Source of the DNA: Dermacentor variabilis | Taxonomy: Eukaryota > Arthropoda > Arachnida > Ixodida > Ixodidae | Assembly (NCBI RefSeq): GCF_050947875.1 | Contig: NC_134574.1 | Coordinates: forward strand, 105,889,469 to 105,953,468 | Direction: 5' to 3' | Length of the DNA stretch: 64,000 nucleotides | Part shown: positions 1 through 10,254 of the stretch, piece after piece | Position numbering within the stretch: the first letter of the stretch is position 1 | Layout: every line of letters starts with the position of its first letter | Translations under genes and position numbers: made by a program | The notes under the pieces: generated by a model | The model's database searches: none | Told to the model about the DNA's origin: nothing | Seen by the model: only the letters and a program-made list of their open reading frames with translations

Positions 1-3000
1 AAAGATTGACGAACCTGTTTGGACATACATAGCGGTCGCAATTTCTATGTAACCACGTCCCAGTCGAACACTTCTATACGTACATTACCCACGCTTTTTT
101 TTTCTGTGTTCATTTGTGAAGTTTTCGTTTTTGTTTGACCGTGAGCGAATACTTGGAAACTCTTAATTCCGGCGAAATTCCATCCTTTTGTCCCCTGTCG
201 GCTCGTGTATGCGTAATATTAGAATACCGTCGTCATCATTCCTTTCTGTAATGCTGTCATTTGTTACTCCTTCTGAAGTAAACATTATGATCTTGTGCAG
301 GCAACGATAGCATAAAAAACAGGAGGTGGGTGTTTGGAAACGGCGCCACAGGCTCTACCAAGATGTGGCGCATGCTGGAGAGGAAAAAAAGAAGATAGAA
401 CCATTCGTTTGTCATATTTATTCTATCGTCCACGCGCACACTTCGAGCTCGTTTCTTTTGATCCCCGAACGGGAAGCCTTGTAAGCCAACAATATCATGA
501 CGAAAGGAAAGTAAAAAGAAAACAGAAGCCTGCCTTTGTGTGACTTTTCTTTATATATAACCACAAATCGAAATGGTAATTGGAAGGCTGACGGCGCACA
601 GCAAAAGTACGAAGAAAAGCAAGGCGCGAATCGCAAGCTCTTGTCGACGATATTACAGCCGTACAAAATACAGCGCTTCGCCTTTCTTTCGCACGCCACA
701 GGCCTTGCGGCAATGCGGCAGTGTGCATCGGGTCCCAATGACATCTAATAAGTCAAGTCCGACGCAGACGCTTCCAATATATATGAGGCTTAGAGCGCTG
801 CTGTGAGCGGCGTTAGAAACGAGACTCCCTCCGAATAGCTCATTACAATAGCCCGTCTCTGCCATACAGGTGAATCTCTGCTGTTTAATCAACCGGCGAT
901 AGGTATCCTATCAGAATTGACAAAGGACACATTTTCACTTTTGTTGCAGCTGTTCGACGTTAAATACTTGTGACGCAACGTCGAGACTGCTTCCCCGCTA
1001 ATCAACGACAAAACGGTCGCAAACACACGTACTGCTTAGGCTGTTGATGTCTGTAGATGGGCAATGATTGCGCAAAGCTTTACGTTGCATTCGCAGAATC
1101 AGAGACTCTACCTCGAGAGCTTCCACCATGGTAGCTCCTTTCCAAATAAGTTCGAGAAGAGAATGAAGCGTGAGTCAACGGAACGGCTAAACTATAAACT
1201 ACTACTGTACGAAAGTACGACAAACCAAAACAAGGAGGTGCACCGACCAGTGGACATACTACTCGCAAACTTCTGGGCATAATTTGCAAGGAACTTGGAC
1301 GACGCTGGCCAAAGTGGTCTCCATCATATGTCGCCAGCTGCACGGCTTCCTACTACATGGTCAGGTTCCGTTAGTCAGTGGAAGGCACCAAGGCGAAGTG
1401 CATGTATTATGCAAATACCACATGCCGCGAGTCGCAGCGCTAGAGCGTCCTGAATGTGTTGGCGATTAAAACGAGAAACGCGCCTTTTATATGACCACAA
1501 ACAAACAGGCGTTAGGGAAAGCTTCCTTTGTGGCTTACATCTTTCTGGCCTGTTGGGTAATTTCGGGTGCGGGGTTTAATTGCTCCCAGCATCCGTCCTG
1601 CGGGCAGCTGGGGCGCTCGCCGCTAATGAAGCGCGGCTCGCGGCATTCCCTGCTTCACGAAGCGGTGGCGTGCTGGCAAAACGGGAAGAAAAAGCGGAAT
1701 TCGGTTGGTTTTCACGGCATTATGATCGGCTACGCGCGGTAAATGCGGTCTGGGAAAATGCGTTGTCTGCCCTCGGGAACAGACGAAGAATTCCAGATCA
1801 CTGACAGCAAACAGTAGCCACAGCTTTTATGCGGGCGAAGAAGGCCAGCGTTAGATTCCGGCGTCGTCTGCTACTCAAAAAATGATTCGAGAGAGTGAAA
1901 GCAAAGACGCGCGTTATAATAGATGAGACGTCACGTATACAAGCTTAGCTAAAATATCGTTTGTCTTTATTCCACTCACGCCCCCGTCCCTGCACCCCGC
2001 TCACTTTCCCGTTTAATTAACAAAAAAACAAGTGGGTTTTCTAACAGTTAACGTGCGCAAACCTTCGACCTATTTTACATCCCGGAAAGAAACTTTGCGT
2101 CATCGCACTCCACGAAGACGCATTATTTGCTTAGCTGGCGATAAATTACGCCCGATGCAGTATGTCTACCTACGCATTCCTAACAATATTTCTGCCTAAG
2201 GAGTAAACAGGGCTCCGAGCAGCTGTGAAGGAAATACTATGTTTGCACGTAAACACAGGGACGCCCACGTTTAATGATCGTGGCCGTTTCTTGCTTTGGG
2301 TAATCCATTATGCCTAGTGAGGTTAGGCATGAATGCACTATATGGGGGCGGAGAAGTTCTAGTCTTAGTTCTAATGGGGAATGAGCGGTCATTAAGGTCT
2401 GCTTAATGAGGACCGTGGCGTCATATGTTAGGCTTGAAGTCGCCTATTATTATTTGCAGGCCCCTTTAGCAAGGGTCATTTTGTGAGCGAAATATGTGTG
2501 CGTATGGCGGGAAGCCAGCGCAAATTTTAGAGTTGGGAAATAGCCGTGCATGGGGGTACCAAGACGGCTGAGTAGTAGTATAACCGTGAATGCCACGCGA
2601 GTCGTAACAAGTCCTAACTACTCGCATCGCACTTGCAGGTTCATTATTGAATGCTCAGGGGCCTAAATTTCCTGCCTCCTCCCACGTGACATCACGCGTG
2701 TGTCATTAGTAAGCGAATGTATCCTGCTGCAGTTTATAAAGCCCCTAAATATACCAGTGGTAACTTTGTGTAAAGGTTTGATACTTCGCAATCGCTGTCA
2801 AAGCTTAAGCATTCGGTTAATACCATGACTTTTTCCCCATCTGAGTGCCAATTTAGGATTTCTTTGTCACCTTTTTTTGAAGCCTCCTTTGATATTGCTG
2901 AGTACCTGCAGACGGACGTTGTGCAGGCAAGTGTGTTTTTCAGAGACAAGGTGCTGCTTAAATAAAGGGTGACACAAAACAGGGCATGACCAGTAGGGGC

Positions 3001-3050
3001 ATCAAGTACGCGCGTGAACAGGACATGGTGCATGGTTACATGTTCTTTTT
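1..3050. other. no recognisable gene, left flank
   Basis: Open frames are short and overlap on both strands, and none shows a motif I recognise. Around 1540-1800 the sequence is richer in G+C and has two overlapping plus-strand frames (about 80 and 74 codons) without an identifiable domain. No clear LTR, SINE or LINE signature was found. The gypsy-1 relic to the right probably once continued into this side, but its LTR could not be located. Confidence 0.5.
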
Positions 3051-3384
3051 TTGGAAATGCAGAAAACTGAAAAGAGAGAGAGAACAAATGAAAAATTAAA
3101 AGTACGGAGGTTAACCAGGACTGAGCCCGACTGGCTAACCTACACTGGGGAAAGAGAAAAGGGGACGGAAAGATTGAAGGAAGAAGAGAAAGTCTACTGG
3201 GGCTACCGTTCGGTTATTCAGTCCAGATCACAGACGGTGACTCAACCCGGTAGCTTTCAAAAATCACAGCCACGCTTGTGTGGGTTTCTGTAGCTGCGAT
3301 ATGCGAGGCCATGGTCCCAAGATCTTATTCAAGTTGAGCGTTGTCCTGGCTAGTTGATTGAGAGCTGTGCAGAGGCCATGTCTT

Positions 3385-4026
3385 TTATTTTTTTTTAAAA
3401 GCTGGGCAGTAGCACAGTAGATGTTCCATAGTTTCCTCGACACCGCAGGCATTGCACTCGGTGCTATCAGCCATTCCAATCAAAAACGTATATGCATTGG
3501 TGAATGCGACACCCAAGCGTAAGCTGCGCAGCAGTGTTTCCTCATTTTGCGGAAGCCCTGGTAACAGCCGCAGTAGCACAGAGGGGTCGAGGGAATGCAA
3601 TCGATCTTGGGTGAATTCAGGTGTGTGCCACTTCTCGAATGTCATACGGTGAGCTAGCTTGATTAAGTGTTGGGCTGCGTCAGTTCGCAATAAAGGTACA
3701 GAAACAAGGGTTGCTCCTTCGTGTGCTTTCCTGGCAGCTTCGCCAGCGAGAACGTTGCCGGAGATATTGCAATGGCCAGGCAACCGCTGAAACACGACGT
3801 CGTGTCCTCTCGCGAACATACGATGGTGCATTTCTCGTATCTCCGACCCGAGTTGTTCACAGGACCTGCGACAAAGAGATGACAGAAGACAATGTAAGGC
3901 CGCCTTTGAATCGCAGAATATTGCCCACCGATTATCGGGTTGGTAGTTAATATAATCAATGGCACCTCTGAGGGCAACAAGCTCCAAACCAGTCGATTTT
4001 GTCAACTGAGAAATCTTGTGTCGCAT
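3385..4026 (-). pseudogene. LINE RNase H domain and C-terminal zinc-finger-like tail
   Basis: This 213-residue frame carries the later part of an RNase H fold. The acidic residue in LELVALRGA and the aspartate in FCDSKAAL match the second and third catalytic positions, and LPGHCNISGN matches the usual GHxxxxGN stretch. The final acidic motif is altered: AGEAA where ADxxA is usual. Close to the C terminus CNACGVEETMEHLLCYC forms the CCHC-like cluster typical of LINE tails. The first RNase H strand lies in a separate frame just upstream (4036-4230), where TNGSS replaces the expected TDGS. Two of four catalytic positions are therefore changed, and an active RNase H is unlikely. Confidence 0.8.
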
Positions 4027-4471
4027 GCTTATTGATCATGATGGTATAACAACTGCGCCGGTGGAGCTGGTCTCATTGGAAGAGCCATTCGTATATATGT
4101 GGACTCGGTCAAAGTAAAAAAAATGTGCAAACAATTCAGAGCTGCTTGCTGCAAGGCCAAGGTAGGCAGGGCAGTCTTCTTTCTTATCCCTGGAACCGTA
4201 AGACGCACTTGAGGTTGTTTTAAACACCACAAAGCTGAGGTTGGACGTGCAGAGGATGTGAAGCCCGATGGTAAAGAGGCACGATGGATGCTGACCTTGT
4301 TCGAGAAGTAGGCCTATGGTTGTCGTTCTGGCAGGCAGGCAAGAGAGCTTGATTGCATCAATGAAACATGATGAACACGGGCCCTAAGCGTGTCAGTGCT
4401 AATATAAATCGTGATCGGATGGTCCTGGGCCATTATAGTGGTTCCTGCTGTTGAGGCGCTCCGCGGGAGGC

Positions 4472-5326
4472 CTAGGAAAGCACGTAGTGCCTGTGCTGGC
4501 ACGCGCTGAAGTTATCGAAAATTTGATTTGCATGTTTTAGCAAGCCCGGGAGAACTATAACGTAGCAATTCGATAAAAAAGTGCTCGATATGAATGCAGC
4601 ATGGAACCCACTGACGATCCCCATGTTTTCCCGGCGATGAAATTGAAGACATGAACAATAGATGTGAGCTACGTCTTCAAGTGGGCAACCTGAGGAGTCC
4701 AAGAGAGGTCCCCGATCAACAATGACACCCAAAAACCGATGATTTGACTTGTAGCAGATAGGCTTGCCATTGATGCATACTGGATAACGAGACATCGCTT
4801 TTCGCGTAAAAGCGACTAACGCAAATTTTTCTGTTGAGATGGTCAGGCTTTGTATGTGAAGATAGTCAGATGCCTGTGTTGCTGCTTTCTGTAGCCTAGC
4901 ACGAATTTTCAGGTGAGTGACCGCTGGTGTCCAGATGCAGATGTCGTCGGCGTAGATCGAGACACTCACTGTTTCCGGTAGGGATTCGGCCAGACGAAGA
5001 AGGGCGAGGTCGAAAAGAATAGGGCTCCGAACAACGCCTTGGTGAACGCCTCGGCATATGTAGTGGTCGGTAGTCAGACCACCTTCCGTGGGTACAAACA
5101 AGTACCTTTGTGTCGAGTAGTATCTGATCCATCGATATACTAGCCTTCCGACTTCAATTGTCAGAAGTGCGTCTAGAATGGGTTGATGGGAAACGTTGTC
5201 GTAAGAGCCTCTCACGTCCACAAAGAGTGCTACTGATAATCGCTTCCGAGATTTTTGCTGTTCTACAGATAACACTTGATTGATGACACTGTCAATCGAG
5301 GAACGGCCTCGCCGAAATCCCGCCAT
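4472..5326 (-). pseudogene. LINE reverse transcriptase core
   Basis: A 284-residue frame covering the palm of a non-LTR reverse transcriptase. Residues 1-12 (AGFRRGRSSIDS) match the motif before the first catalytic strand, FVDVRGSYDNV at about 35-45 holds the first catalytic aspartate, GVHQGVVRSPILF at about 93-105 matches the usual GVPQGSVLSPLLF with the proline changed, and YADD sits at about 125-128. The enzyme would copy the element RNA at a nicked target. The N-terminal RT part (SSPGSDGIT motif) is in the next frame upstream, with sequence lost or shifted between 5326 and 5421, so the protein is broken. Confidence 0.85.
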
Positions 5327-5420
5327 GGAGTAACGGTAAATTTCGTGGTGTTCAAGGTACCATTCGAGCTTCCCATTTAGGTACCATTTACCATGAGCTT
5401 CCCGACGCAGCTGGCAAGTG

Positions 5421-6239
5421 CTATAGGCCGATACGATGCCAGTTCGAGAGGAGACTTTCCTGTTTTAGCAGTGGTACCAGGTGGATGCGTTTCCATTCCT
5501 GTGGGACGACACCATCTTGCCACGAACTATTAAAAAGGCTGAGGGGTTCTCTTCGGGCTTCTATACGTAGGCGGCGCAAAGCAGTATATGTTATGCCATC
5601 GGACCCTGGTGAAGACGAACACCTGCAGAAAGCCATAGAAGCTTCTAACTCCTCCATAGAGAGTGGAGTGTCCATACTTGTATCTCGTGGACCGGGGATG
5701 TCGCTTAAACCCATGTGAGGGACTAAAGCTGTGCCGCCGGCGATTTTCGCACAAAAATACTCTGCAACGTCTGTCTCACGGCGGGTATGATAGAGAACAA
5801 AGGCGTTAAACGGGTGTCGTTGCTTAGGTCTTGAGCAAAGACCCCGTAGGTTACGCCACACTCGGAACAATGGCTCGCGGGGGTCCAGTGACTCGCAAAA
5901 GCATTTCCATCTTTGATCCGCTAGCTTAACCATTCGAAGTTTTATCTTCTTTTGCATGCGCCGAGCTTCTCTGTGGTCAAGAATTGACTTTGTGCGCCTG
6001 TACCTCCTTTCAGCACGGCGACGTAGTGTACGAAGCCTTTCCAATTCAATGTCATTCTCTGTACGCTTTGACGAATTTGTGAAGCAACGTGCACAATCTT
6101 GCATTGCCTCTGGAATTATGTCTTCTAATCTGTGTGCAATATGTTTCTTGCATGTGTATTCAACACGGTCTTGAAAGAATGAACAGTCTATTTGGCGAGA
6201 TACAACCGGTAGTGCGGCATCTAGTCTATCGATTCTCAC
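5421..6239 (-). pseudogene. LINE linker between endonuclease and RT, plus RT N terminus
   Basis: A 272-residue frame with a long, highly basic helical linker (many Arg/Lys/Glu, residues about 60-120), then the start of the RT domain: a region around CSSSPGSDGITYTALRRL and WKRIHLVPLLK, which correspond to the first RT motifs of non-LTR elements. Directly upstream in the same frame, near 6245-6265, is GSDHIPTYV, the last motif of AP-endonucleases; sequence beyond that is not LINE-like. The frame ends by shift or stop before the palm motifs. It belongs to the same LINE as the RT and RNase H frames downstream. Confidence 0.75.
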
Positions 6240-6607
6240 ATAGGTGGGAATATGATCACTTCCATGGGTGTCAATTTCAGTGAACTACTGCATGCTCGAA
6301 GTCAGGCAACGTGACACCGAAGTCAAGTCAAGGCACCTGCTGTACGTTGTTCCTCGTAGAAATTTCGGACTTCCGCCAATAGAAGACACAGGTTGTGGCC
6401 TATGCCAGGGTAATATCACTGTGGTCTCTCTGGCAAAAGATAAGGTTGTGGCGCTCTGCGCAAACGGTTATTTCTGCGAAGGACGTCGGGAAGTGGCAGC
6501 TCTGTCCCATGGTAAGGCTGGAATACTGGCTCTGCGGAAACAGTCGTTCCAGGGGAAGACGTTAGTTATAGTGCTCTGGAACTCAGATGTTCTGTGGTGC
6601 GTGCCAC

Positions 6608-6880
6608 CTATTGTCCACTGTCTCTAATTAGTGTGCATGACCCTGGCAGGCCAGGTGTACCTACGACCACGTCAGGAGACCAGTCTTTGCGTATGGTGTC
6701 ACACACTGGTACTGCAGAAGCACTTTGAATCTCAGGTAGGTGTTTCGCCGTCCTGTTGTGGAAGTTTCGTTCCTTTTTTATTATTTGTTGAAGACAATTG
6801 CGGACGGCTTTAGGCGGCACAGTCAGAGGTTCCAGGTAGCTGGAGAGATCCGGCAGTTGCGTTCTTCTTTGGTGGCCCAT
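6608..6880 (-). pseudogene. gypsy-1 pol C-terminal segment after integrase
   Basis: A 90-residue open piece. It begins in an Arg/Gln-rich stretch and carries LPEIQSASAVPV and WSPDVVVGTPGLPGSC, the pattern seen after the integrase core in Ty3/gypsy pol, where a small beta-rich domain may bind DNA or chromatin. It is one frame of a polyprotein, not an independent gene, and the methionine at its start has no significance. Confidence 0.65.
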
Positions 6881-6900
6881 TAACCTCTGAGCAAGTGACT

Positions 6901-7137
6901 TCAGTATATCGTCCCTTGGTATATTTTAAAGTTGAAAGAGGACACTGTTGGCAACTTCTTCGCCTCTTGCACGGCACGCTCTGCCATGCCGTTGCTGCAC
7001 GGATAGCACAGGCCTGAGGTCAAGCGGGTGATCCGAGCTGCGCAGTAAAAGATCGGAAGCAAACACTGTTGATCGGTGGGCCATTGTCGGTGCACAGCTT
7101 TGCAGGAATTCCATGGGTCGCGTACGCGAGCATGCAC
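6901..7137 (-). pseudogene. gypsy-1 integrase core fragment
   Basis: Two overlapping minus-strand frames (6901-7137 and 6926-7114) share the integrase core between them, so at least one frameshift lies inside. The most diagnostic run is SNGMAERAVQEAKK, the usual P-x-S/T-N-G-x-x-E-R motif with the third catalytic glutamate. The upstream D-N-G motif is scrambled over the frame change. The protein would insert element cDNA into chromosomes; this copy cannot. Confidence 0.7.
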
Positions 7138-7250
7138 AGGTTGGTTACTAATGCCTCTATTGTTTGATGCAGCTTCTAAATCTCGAAAAAAGAAAACCGA
7201 GTAGAAGTCAACGTGGATCAGGTGGGACAGGCCATCGCGCTAGAAGATAT

Positions 7251-7406
7251 TGTTACGGAAGGATGATAGAAGAGAGAGAGGAAGAAGAAGATCGCGAGAC
7301 GCTGGCTGCTGCGTGTTGTTGCTAGTCAGCCATCTTGACCACATTGATTTTGCTTGCATATATACTGCAAATATATTCAGTCTATAATCCCAACATCCCC
7401 GTAACA
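7251..7406 (+). repeat. gypsy-2 5' LTR
   Basis: 156 bp starting TGTTACGG and ending CCCCGTAACA. The last 82 bp match the partial 3' LTR at 9370-9450 closely, including AT-rich stretches around TATATACTGC and TATTCAGTC. Start and end form the short TGTTAC/GTAACA inverted pair shared by the other gypsy LTRs in this window. The sequence just after it (about 7418-7435) may hold the primer-binding site, but the tRNA match was not established. Confidence 0.85.
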
Positions 7407-7631
7407 CATTAGTGGGTGGTGCGCGGAGCCCCGGCTAGAAACGGAGCTCTCCAGTGGACCCGTCGCATCACCGTCCTCACCATAAATGACGGTGAGCACT
7501 CGGGATGAACGTCGTTGCTGCCTCCGACGTCACCATCACCCGCTACGACGCGGTCCCCTTCGGTTGTGGTTGTGCAACACAAGTATCCCGGAACTCTCTG
7601 TGGGACTGATGGCGCCGACGTTGAAGAGTGA

Positions 7632-8262
7632 GTGGCTATGTACGAACGTGCGAGTGGAATCACCAGATGGGACACTACGCTCATGCTAGCTAACCTGTTG
7701 TTCTACCTAAGAGGCGCGGCAAATGTGTGGTTCGAAAACCACGAAGCTGACCAGCTCGGACCAATGCAAAGAGAAGTTAACAGAGCTGTGTGGCAAACCA
7801 GCCGGCCGCAAAATTGCCGCAAAGCAGGAACTGGACTCTCATGCCCAATCCCCTACAGAGTCCTATGTTTCGTATAACCAGGAAGTGCTGGCGCTTTGTG
7901 CTAAAACCGATCACGATATGACCGAAGCTGAGAAGGTAGCGCATGTGCTCAAGGGAATTGCTGACGACGCCATTAATCTGCTCATGTGCAAAAGCTGCTC
8001 TGCAGTTGATGCTATCATCAAAGAGTGCCAACAATTTGAGCGGGCCAGAAGCCCACGCGTCCTGCACTCTTTGACCAGACTTCCCAATACTGCCGCAACG
8101 TCGACGTGTGAAGTTCAGCCCGCACAGCAGCATGCGTCGCGATCAGAGGATGGGGTGAGAATTGTTCGACGTAAACTAGACGCGATGGCACCCGCAGCTT
8201 TCTGTTCGCGTAGCCCTGATGCTATCCCTATTGCAGCTCCCCTCGTGCAAACCATCGTTTGA
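7632..8262 (+). pseudogene. gypsy-2 gag (capsid region)
   Basis: Two overlapping frames together cover a Ty3/gypsy gag: 7632-7877 begins with LANLLFYLRGAANVWFENHE, the usual retrotransposon gag motif, and 7723-8262 continues with LTELCGKPAGRK, KQELDSHAQSPTESYVSY, a DHDMTEAEKVAHVLKGI stretch and DAIIKECQQFE, all typical of this family's capsid. A frameshift lies around 7740-7800. Gag would form the particle in which the RNA is copied. The true start upstream of 7632 is unclear, since the N-terminal region does not read in one frame. Confidence 0.8.
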
Positions 8263-8399
8263 CAGGAACTTGAAAACTTTGGCCTACATGCTGTCTGTGC
8301 TGTCACCAAACCAAGAGCCAAAGAACGTCCTTCTACTATTTTCGCTACACCCCGACGCTTTTCTCTGCGTCATCGTAACCCCACTGAGTGGAGAACTGC

Positions 8400-8490
8400 G
8401 GAAGACCAGCCGATATGTTTCACCTGTCGCCGCATTTGTCATGTCGCCCGATACTGTAGAAACTCGTGGCCCTCAAGACCTCACACGCTA
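8400..8490 (+). pseudogene. gypsy-2 gag zinc knuckle
   Basis: In the frame through 8410-8466 the translation contains CFTCRRICHVARYC, a CCHC nucleocapsid knuckle in which the usual glycine before the histidine is cysteine. Such knuckles bind element RNA for packaging. The frame differs from the capsid frame, so another shift lies near 8260-8400. The same knuckle, with the expected glycine (CFTCGRIGHIARHC), occurs in gypsy-4 at the right end of the window, supporting a shared lineage. Confidence 0.7.
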
Positions 8491-8612
8491 ACCTACTTGA
8501 GCCGTTTTAGTGGAAATGCCCTCAGTGTTTCGCCCACCAACGAGTCTAAGAGCGCCGACAACTCTGCTAGGAACACGCGGTACAGTCGCTCACCATCGCC
8601 GCGCGCACACCA

Positions 8613-9188
8613 GTGTCGCTTACCCTAAACACGTCGTCCATCTTCCCTTTCGCCGCAGCCCCATCGCCTTTCGTCCCCTGTGGCTTTTGGCCGCAACCTT
8701 TCGGAAAACTAAGAAACGTAGCCCTCGGAGGTAGTGCTCCATTGCCAACTGCTGCAGCAAATCCTTTGTCTGTGCCCACAGAGAGAAGTGTCATTGACGT
8801 AAAAATAGACGGCTTACCTGTCCAAGCACTCGTCGACACTGGAGCGCACGTATCTGTGATGACTGCTAGCCTATATAGACGTTTGAAGAAGGTCCTCACC
8901 CCAGCCGCTGCCCGAGTGCTTCTTGTAGCCGACGGTGGTGGGCTGGTGGCACTTTGAATGTGTACTGCACGCATAAGTAAAGCCGGCCGCCCTAATTCTG
9001 TTCTCTTTTCTGTGATCGACAACTGCCCTCACGACATTATCCTTGGATTAGACTTTTTATCCTATCATTCCGCTCTCATCGACTGCGCAACCAGCGTTCT
9101 TCAGTTGGAACTGCCTCAAGTCGCCGATGCCCCGAGGACCACTCCACCGCACTTGTGTTCGCTTCAAGATGTGCGTCTGTCACCTTAG
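8613..9188 (+). pseudogene. gypsy-2 aspartic protease
   Basis: One frame with a single internal stop (8955-8957). The active-site loop is ALVDTGAHVSVM, followed by the flap region and, after the stop, DIILGLDFLSYHSALIDC, the hydrophobic-GLDFL motif that closes retropepsin-like folds. The enzyme would process the gag-pol polyprotein. Another stop at 9186-9188 ends the frame; the protease-RT linker then follows in a different frame. The N-terminal 60 residues lie in a proline-rich linker that may not be part of the mature enzyme. Confidence 0.85.
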
Positions 9189-9189
9189 G

Positions 9190-9368
9190 TAATCACTTAT
9201 GTCAATTTGACTGCACAGCCACAAATTCCCGATGGTGAATTTGCCCTTCGTCTCGTCATCGACGTGCTTTTGAACCGGAACGTTGCTCTTCCGCATACGC
9301 TGGAGACTATTACTAATGTCTACCTCGTTCTTCCTTTTCTGAATTTCAGCCTGTGCCCTCAAACGCTT
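9190..9368 (+). pseudogene. gypsy-2 linker before RT, cut by deletion
   Basis: The translation has TAQPQIPDGEFALR, VIDVLLNRNVALPHT and VLPFLNFSLCPQTL, matching the beta-rich segment between protease and reverse transcriptase in this family (gypsy-3 and gypsy-4 have counterparts such as LNFNCSTQTITRGMSL and NFGLCTQVLPRGISL). At about 9369 the sequence switches to the 3' LTR, so no RT follows. Confidence 0.75.
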
Positions 9369-9369
9369 G

Positions 9370-9450
9370 GTCAGCCATCAGACCACATTGACTTTGCTGG
9401 TATATATACTGTATATATATTCAGTCTGTACTCCCAGCATCCCCGTAACA
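9370..9450 (+). repeat. gypsy-2 partial 3' LTR
   Basis: 81 bp matching 7325-7406 of the 5' LTR, ending CCCCGTAACA. The first half of the LTR is missing, removed with most of pol. The retained end still abuts the ATAT target copy, so the deletion happened inside an already inserted element or during reverse transcription that kept the outer end. Confidence 0.85.
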
Positions 9451-9552
9451 ATATCAATCCCGACGATTTCTCATGGCACTATTGGTATCTCCTGGCTCAA
9501 CATATGCGGTATAGTGTTTCCGTGCTTGTACTTTTCGCAAGATGCGCGTGCC

Positions 9553-9762
9553 TTAGCGGCAGCACTCATGTTCTGGCCAAGAAATTACGTCTCTGGCTCG
9601 CATCTTCATCTTTTGTGCTCCCCCATGTGCGGAGCGTAGGAGGCGGATAACTTCCAGTCGCTTGGCTGGAGGGATGATGATTTTGTTGCTACTGAGTAGC
9701 AGGCCTTCCTCGACTTGCAGCTCGTCGCGGTAGTGCCAATAAGGACGCAGGGAGTGCGACAC
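9553..9762 (-). pseudogene. gypsy-1 integrase zinc-binding domain
   Basis: A 70-residue frame with YWHYRDELQVEEGLLL, then IIIPPAKRLEVIRLLRSAHGGAQKMKMRARDVISWPEH, the classic stretch before and through the integrase HHCC domain (HxG, then a WP motif). The cysteine pair follows downstream in the next frame, within KARASCEKYKHG, where the second cysteine is replaced. It belongs to the pol polyprotein and has no independent start. Confidence 0.85.
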
Positions 9763-9786
9763 TTGGTTCTTTGTCTCCAGCCATTC

Positions 9787-10014
9787 TCAGGTCGAGCATC
9801 TACGCAGTTCAGCCATTGCAGCGTCTCTATTGGTTTCGTGCCGAATGCTCTCGAGCTGCGTGTATGACACAGGAAGAGAAGAGATAACGTTTACTTGAAA
9901 TTCTTCTCTCTCGTCGCTTAGTTCAGTAGAACTTGGAAATCGAGAAAGCGCGTCCGCTAAAAACAGATGCAGTCTTTGTTTGTAGGTTACTTTGATTGGG
10001 AATCTGCAAGACAA
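9787..10014 (-). pseudogene. gypsy-1 RNase H C terminus and spacer
   Basis: The frame contains HLFLADALSRFPSS, the hallmark end of gypsy RNase H (usually hLxxADxLSR), followed by an acidic spacer before the integrase zinc-binding region. The upstream part of RNase H is in another frame between 10015 and 10250. Confidence 0.8.
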
Positions 10015-10254
10015 GCTTCATGCGTTGCAGTCGTACTGGCCTTCACATAGTGGTTTTTGAATACCAATTTTAGCGGTATGTGATCTGACTCAACGATAAC
10101 CTCGAATTTATCAAAGATGTAGTCTTGAAATTTCGTGCAACCATGCGCAATTGCCAGGGTTTCTTCTTTTAATCTGCCCGTATCGCTGATGTGCTTCTGA
10201 TATAGTGAACTCTACTTGTCTTTGCCATATGAGGCGACATTCACTGTCTTCGTT

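Larger units (their letters stand above)
3060..6285 (-). mobile_element. 5'-truncated LINE with RT and RNase H (I/Jockey-like group)
   Basis: On the minus strand the order is: last few residues of an AP-endonuclease (a GSDH-type motif near 6250), a basic linker, reverse transcriptase with YADD, RNase H, a terminal CCHC-like cysteine cluster, then a 3' untranslated tail from about 3384 down to about 3060. That order fits RNase H-bearing non-LTR elements such as the I group. The endonuclease is almost entirely missing, and the right boundary near 6285 passes straight into gypsy-1 sequence, so the copy is 5'-truncated. Frameshifts break the coding region into at least four frames. No target-site duplication could be read by eye, so both ends are approximate. 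Confidence 0.85.
6286..7250 (-). mobile_element. gypsy-1, 3' part: integrase core and pol C terminus
   Basis: Minus-strand remnant of a Ty3/gypsy polyprotein. Near 7150-7250 the translation has the start of the integrase catalytic core (a GID followed by HVDFYS). Around 6980-7110 pieces in two frames match the core, including the SNGMAERAVQ motif with the third catalytic acidic residue. From 6880 to 6608 one frame gives the usual post-integrase segment (FHNRTAKHLPEI, then WSPDVVVGT). The proline-rich remainder to about 6290 is the degenerate pol tail. Stops and frameshifts are frequent. The element is interrupted at 7250 by gypsy-2 and continues at 9455. On its other side it abuts the truncated LINE. 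Confidence 0.8.
7251..9450 (+). mobile_element. gypsy-2, internally deleted LTR retrotransposon nested in gypsy-1
   Basis: The element begins TGTTACGG at 7251 and ends CGTAACA at 9450, with ATAT directly on both sides (7247-7250 and 9451-9454) as a 4-bp target duplication. Inside are a 156-bp 5' LTR, gag, an aspartic protease and the protease-RT linker. The sequence then jumps at about 9369 to the last 81 bp of the 3' LTR, so RT, RNase H, integrase and the front of the 3' LTR are deleted. Minus-strand gypsy-1 integrase reads up to one edge and resumes in register at the other, which shows gypsy-2 landed in it later. Confidence 0.9.
9455..10250 (-). mobile_element. gypsy-1, 5' part: RNase H and integrase zinc-binding domain
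   Basis: Minus-strand continuation of the element interrupted by gypsy-2. From 10250 down, the translation matches the C-terminal half of gypsy RNase H (a RYGQI stretch, then FDKFEVIVESDHIPL and YLADALSRFPS-like sequence in shifted frames). Next come a spacer and the integrase N-terminal zinc-binding region at 9762-9553. The final bases run into the D-containing start of the catalytic core, which resumes past gypsy-2 at 7250. RT and everything upstream are not recognisable beyond about 10250. Confidence 0.8.

Noticed and set aside
6268..6627. Plus-strand frame of 119 codons
   Set aside because: Opposite to the proline-rich tail of gypsy-1 pol and crossing the LINE/gypsy junction; no motif.
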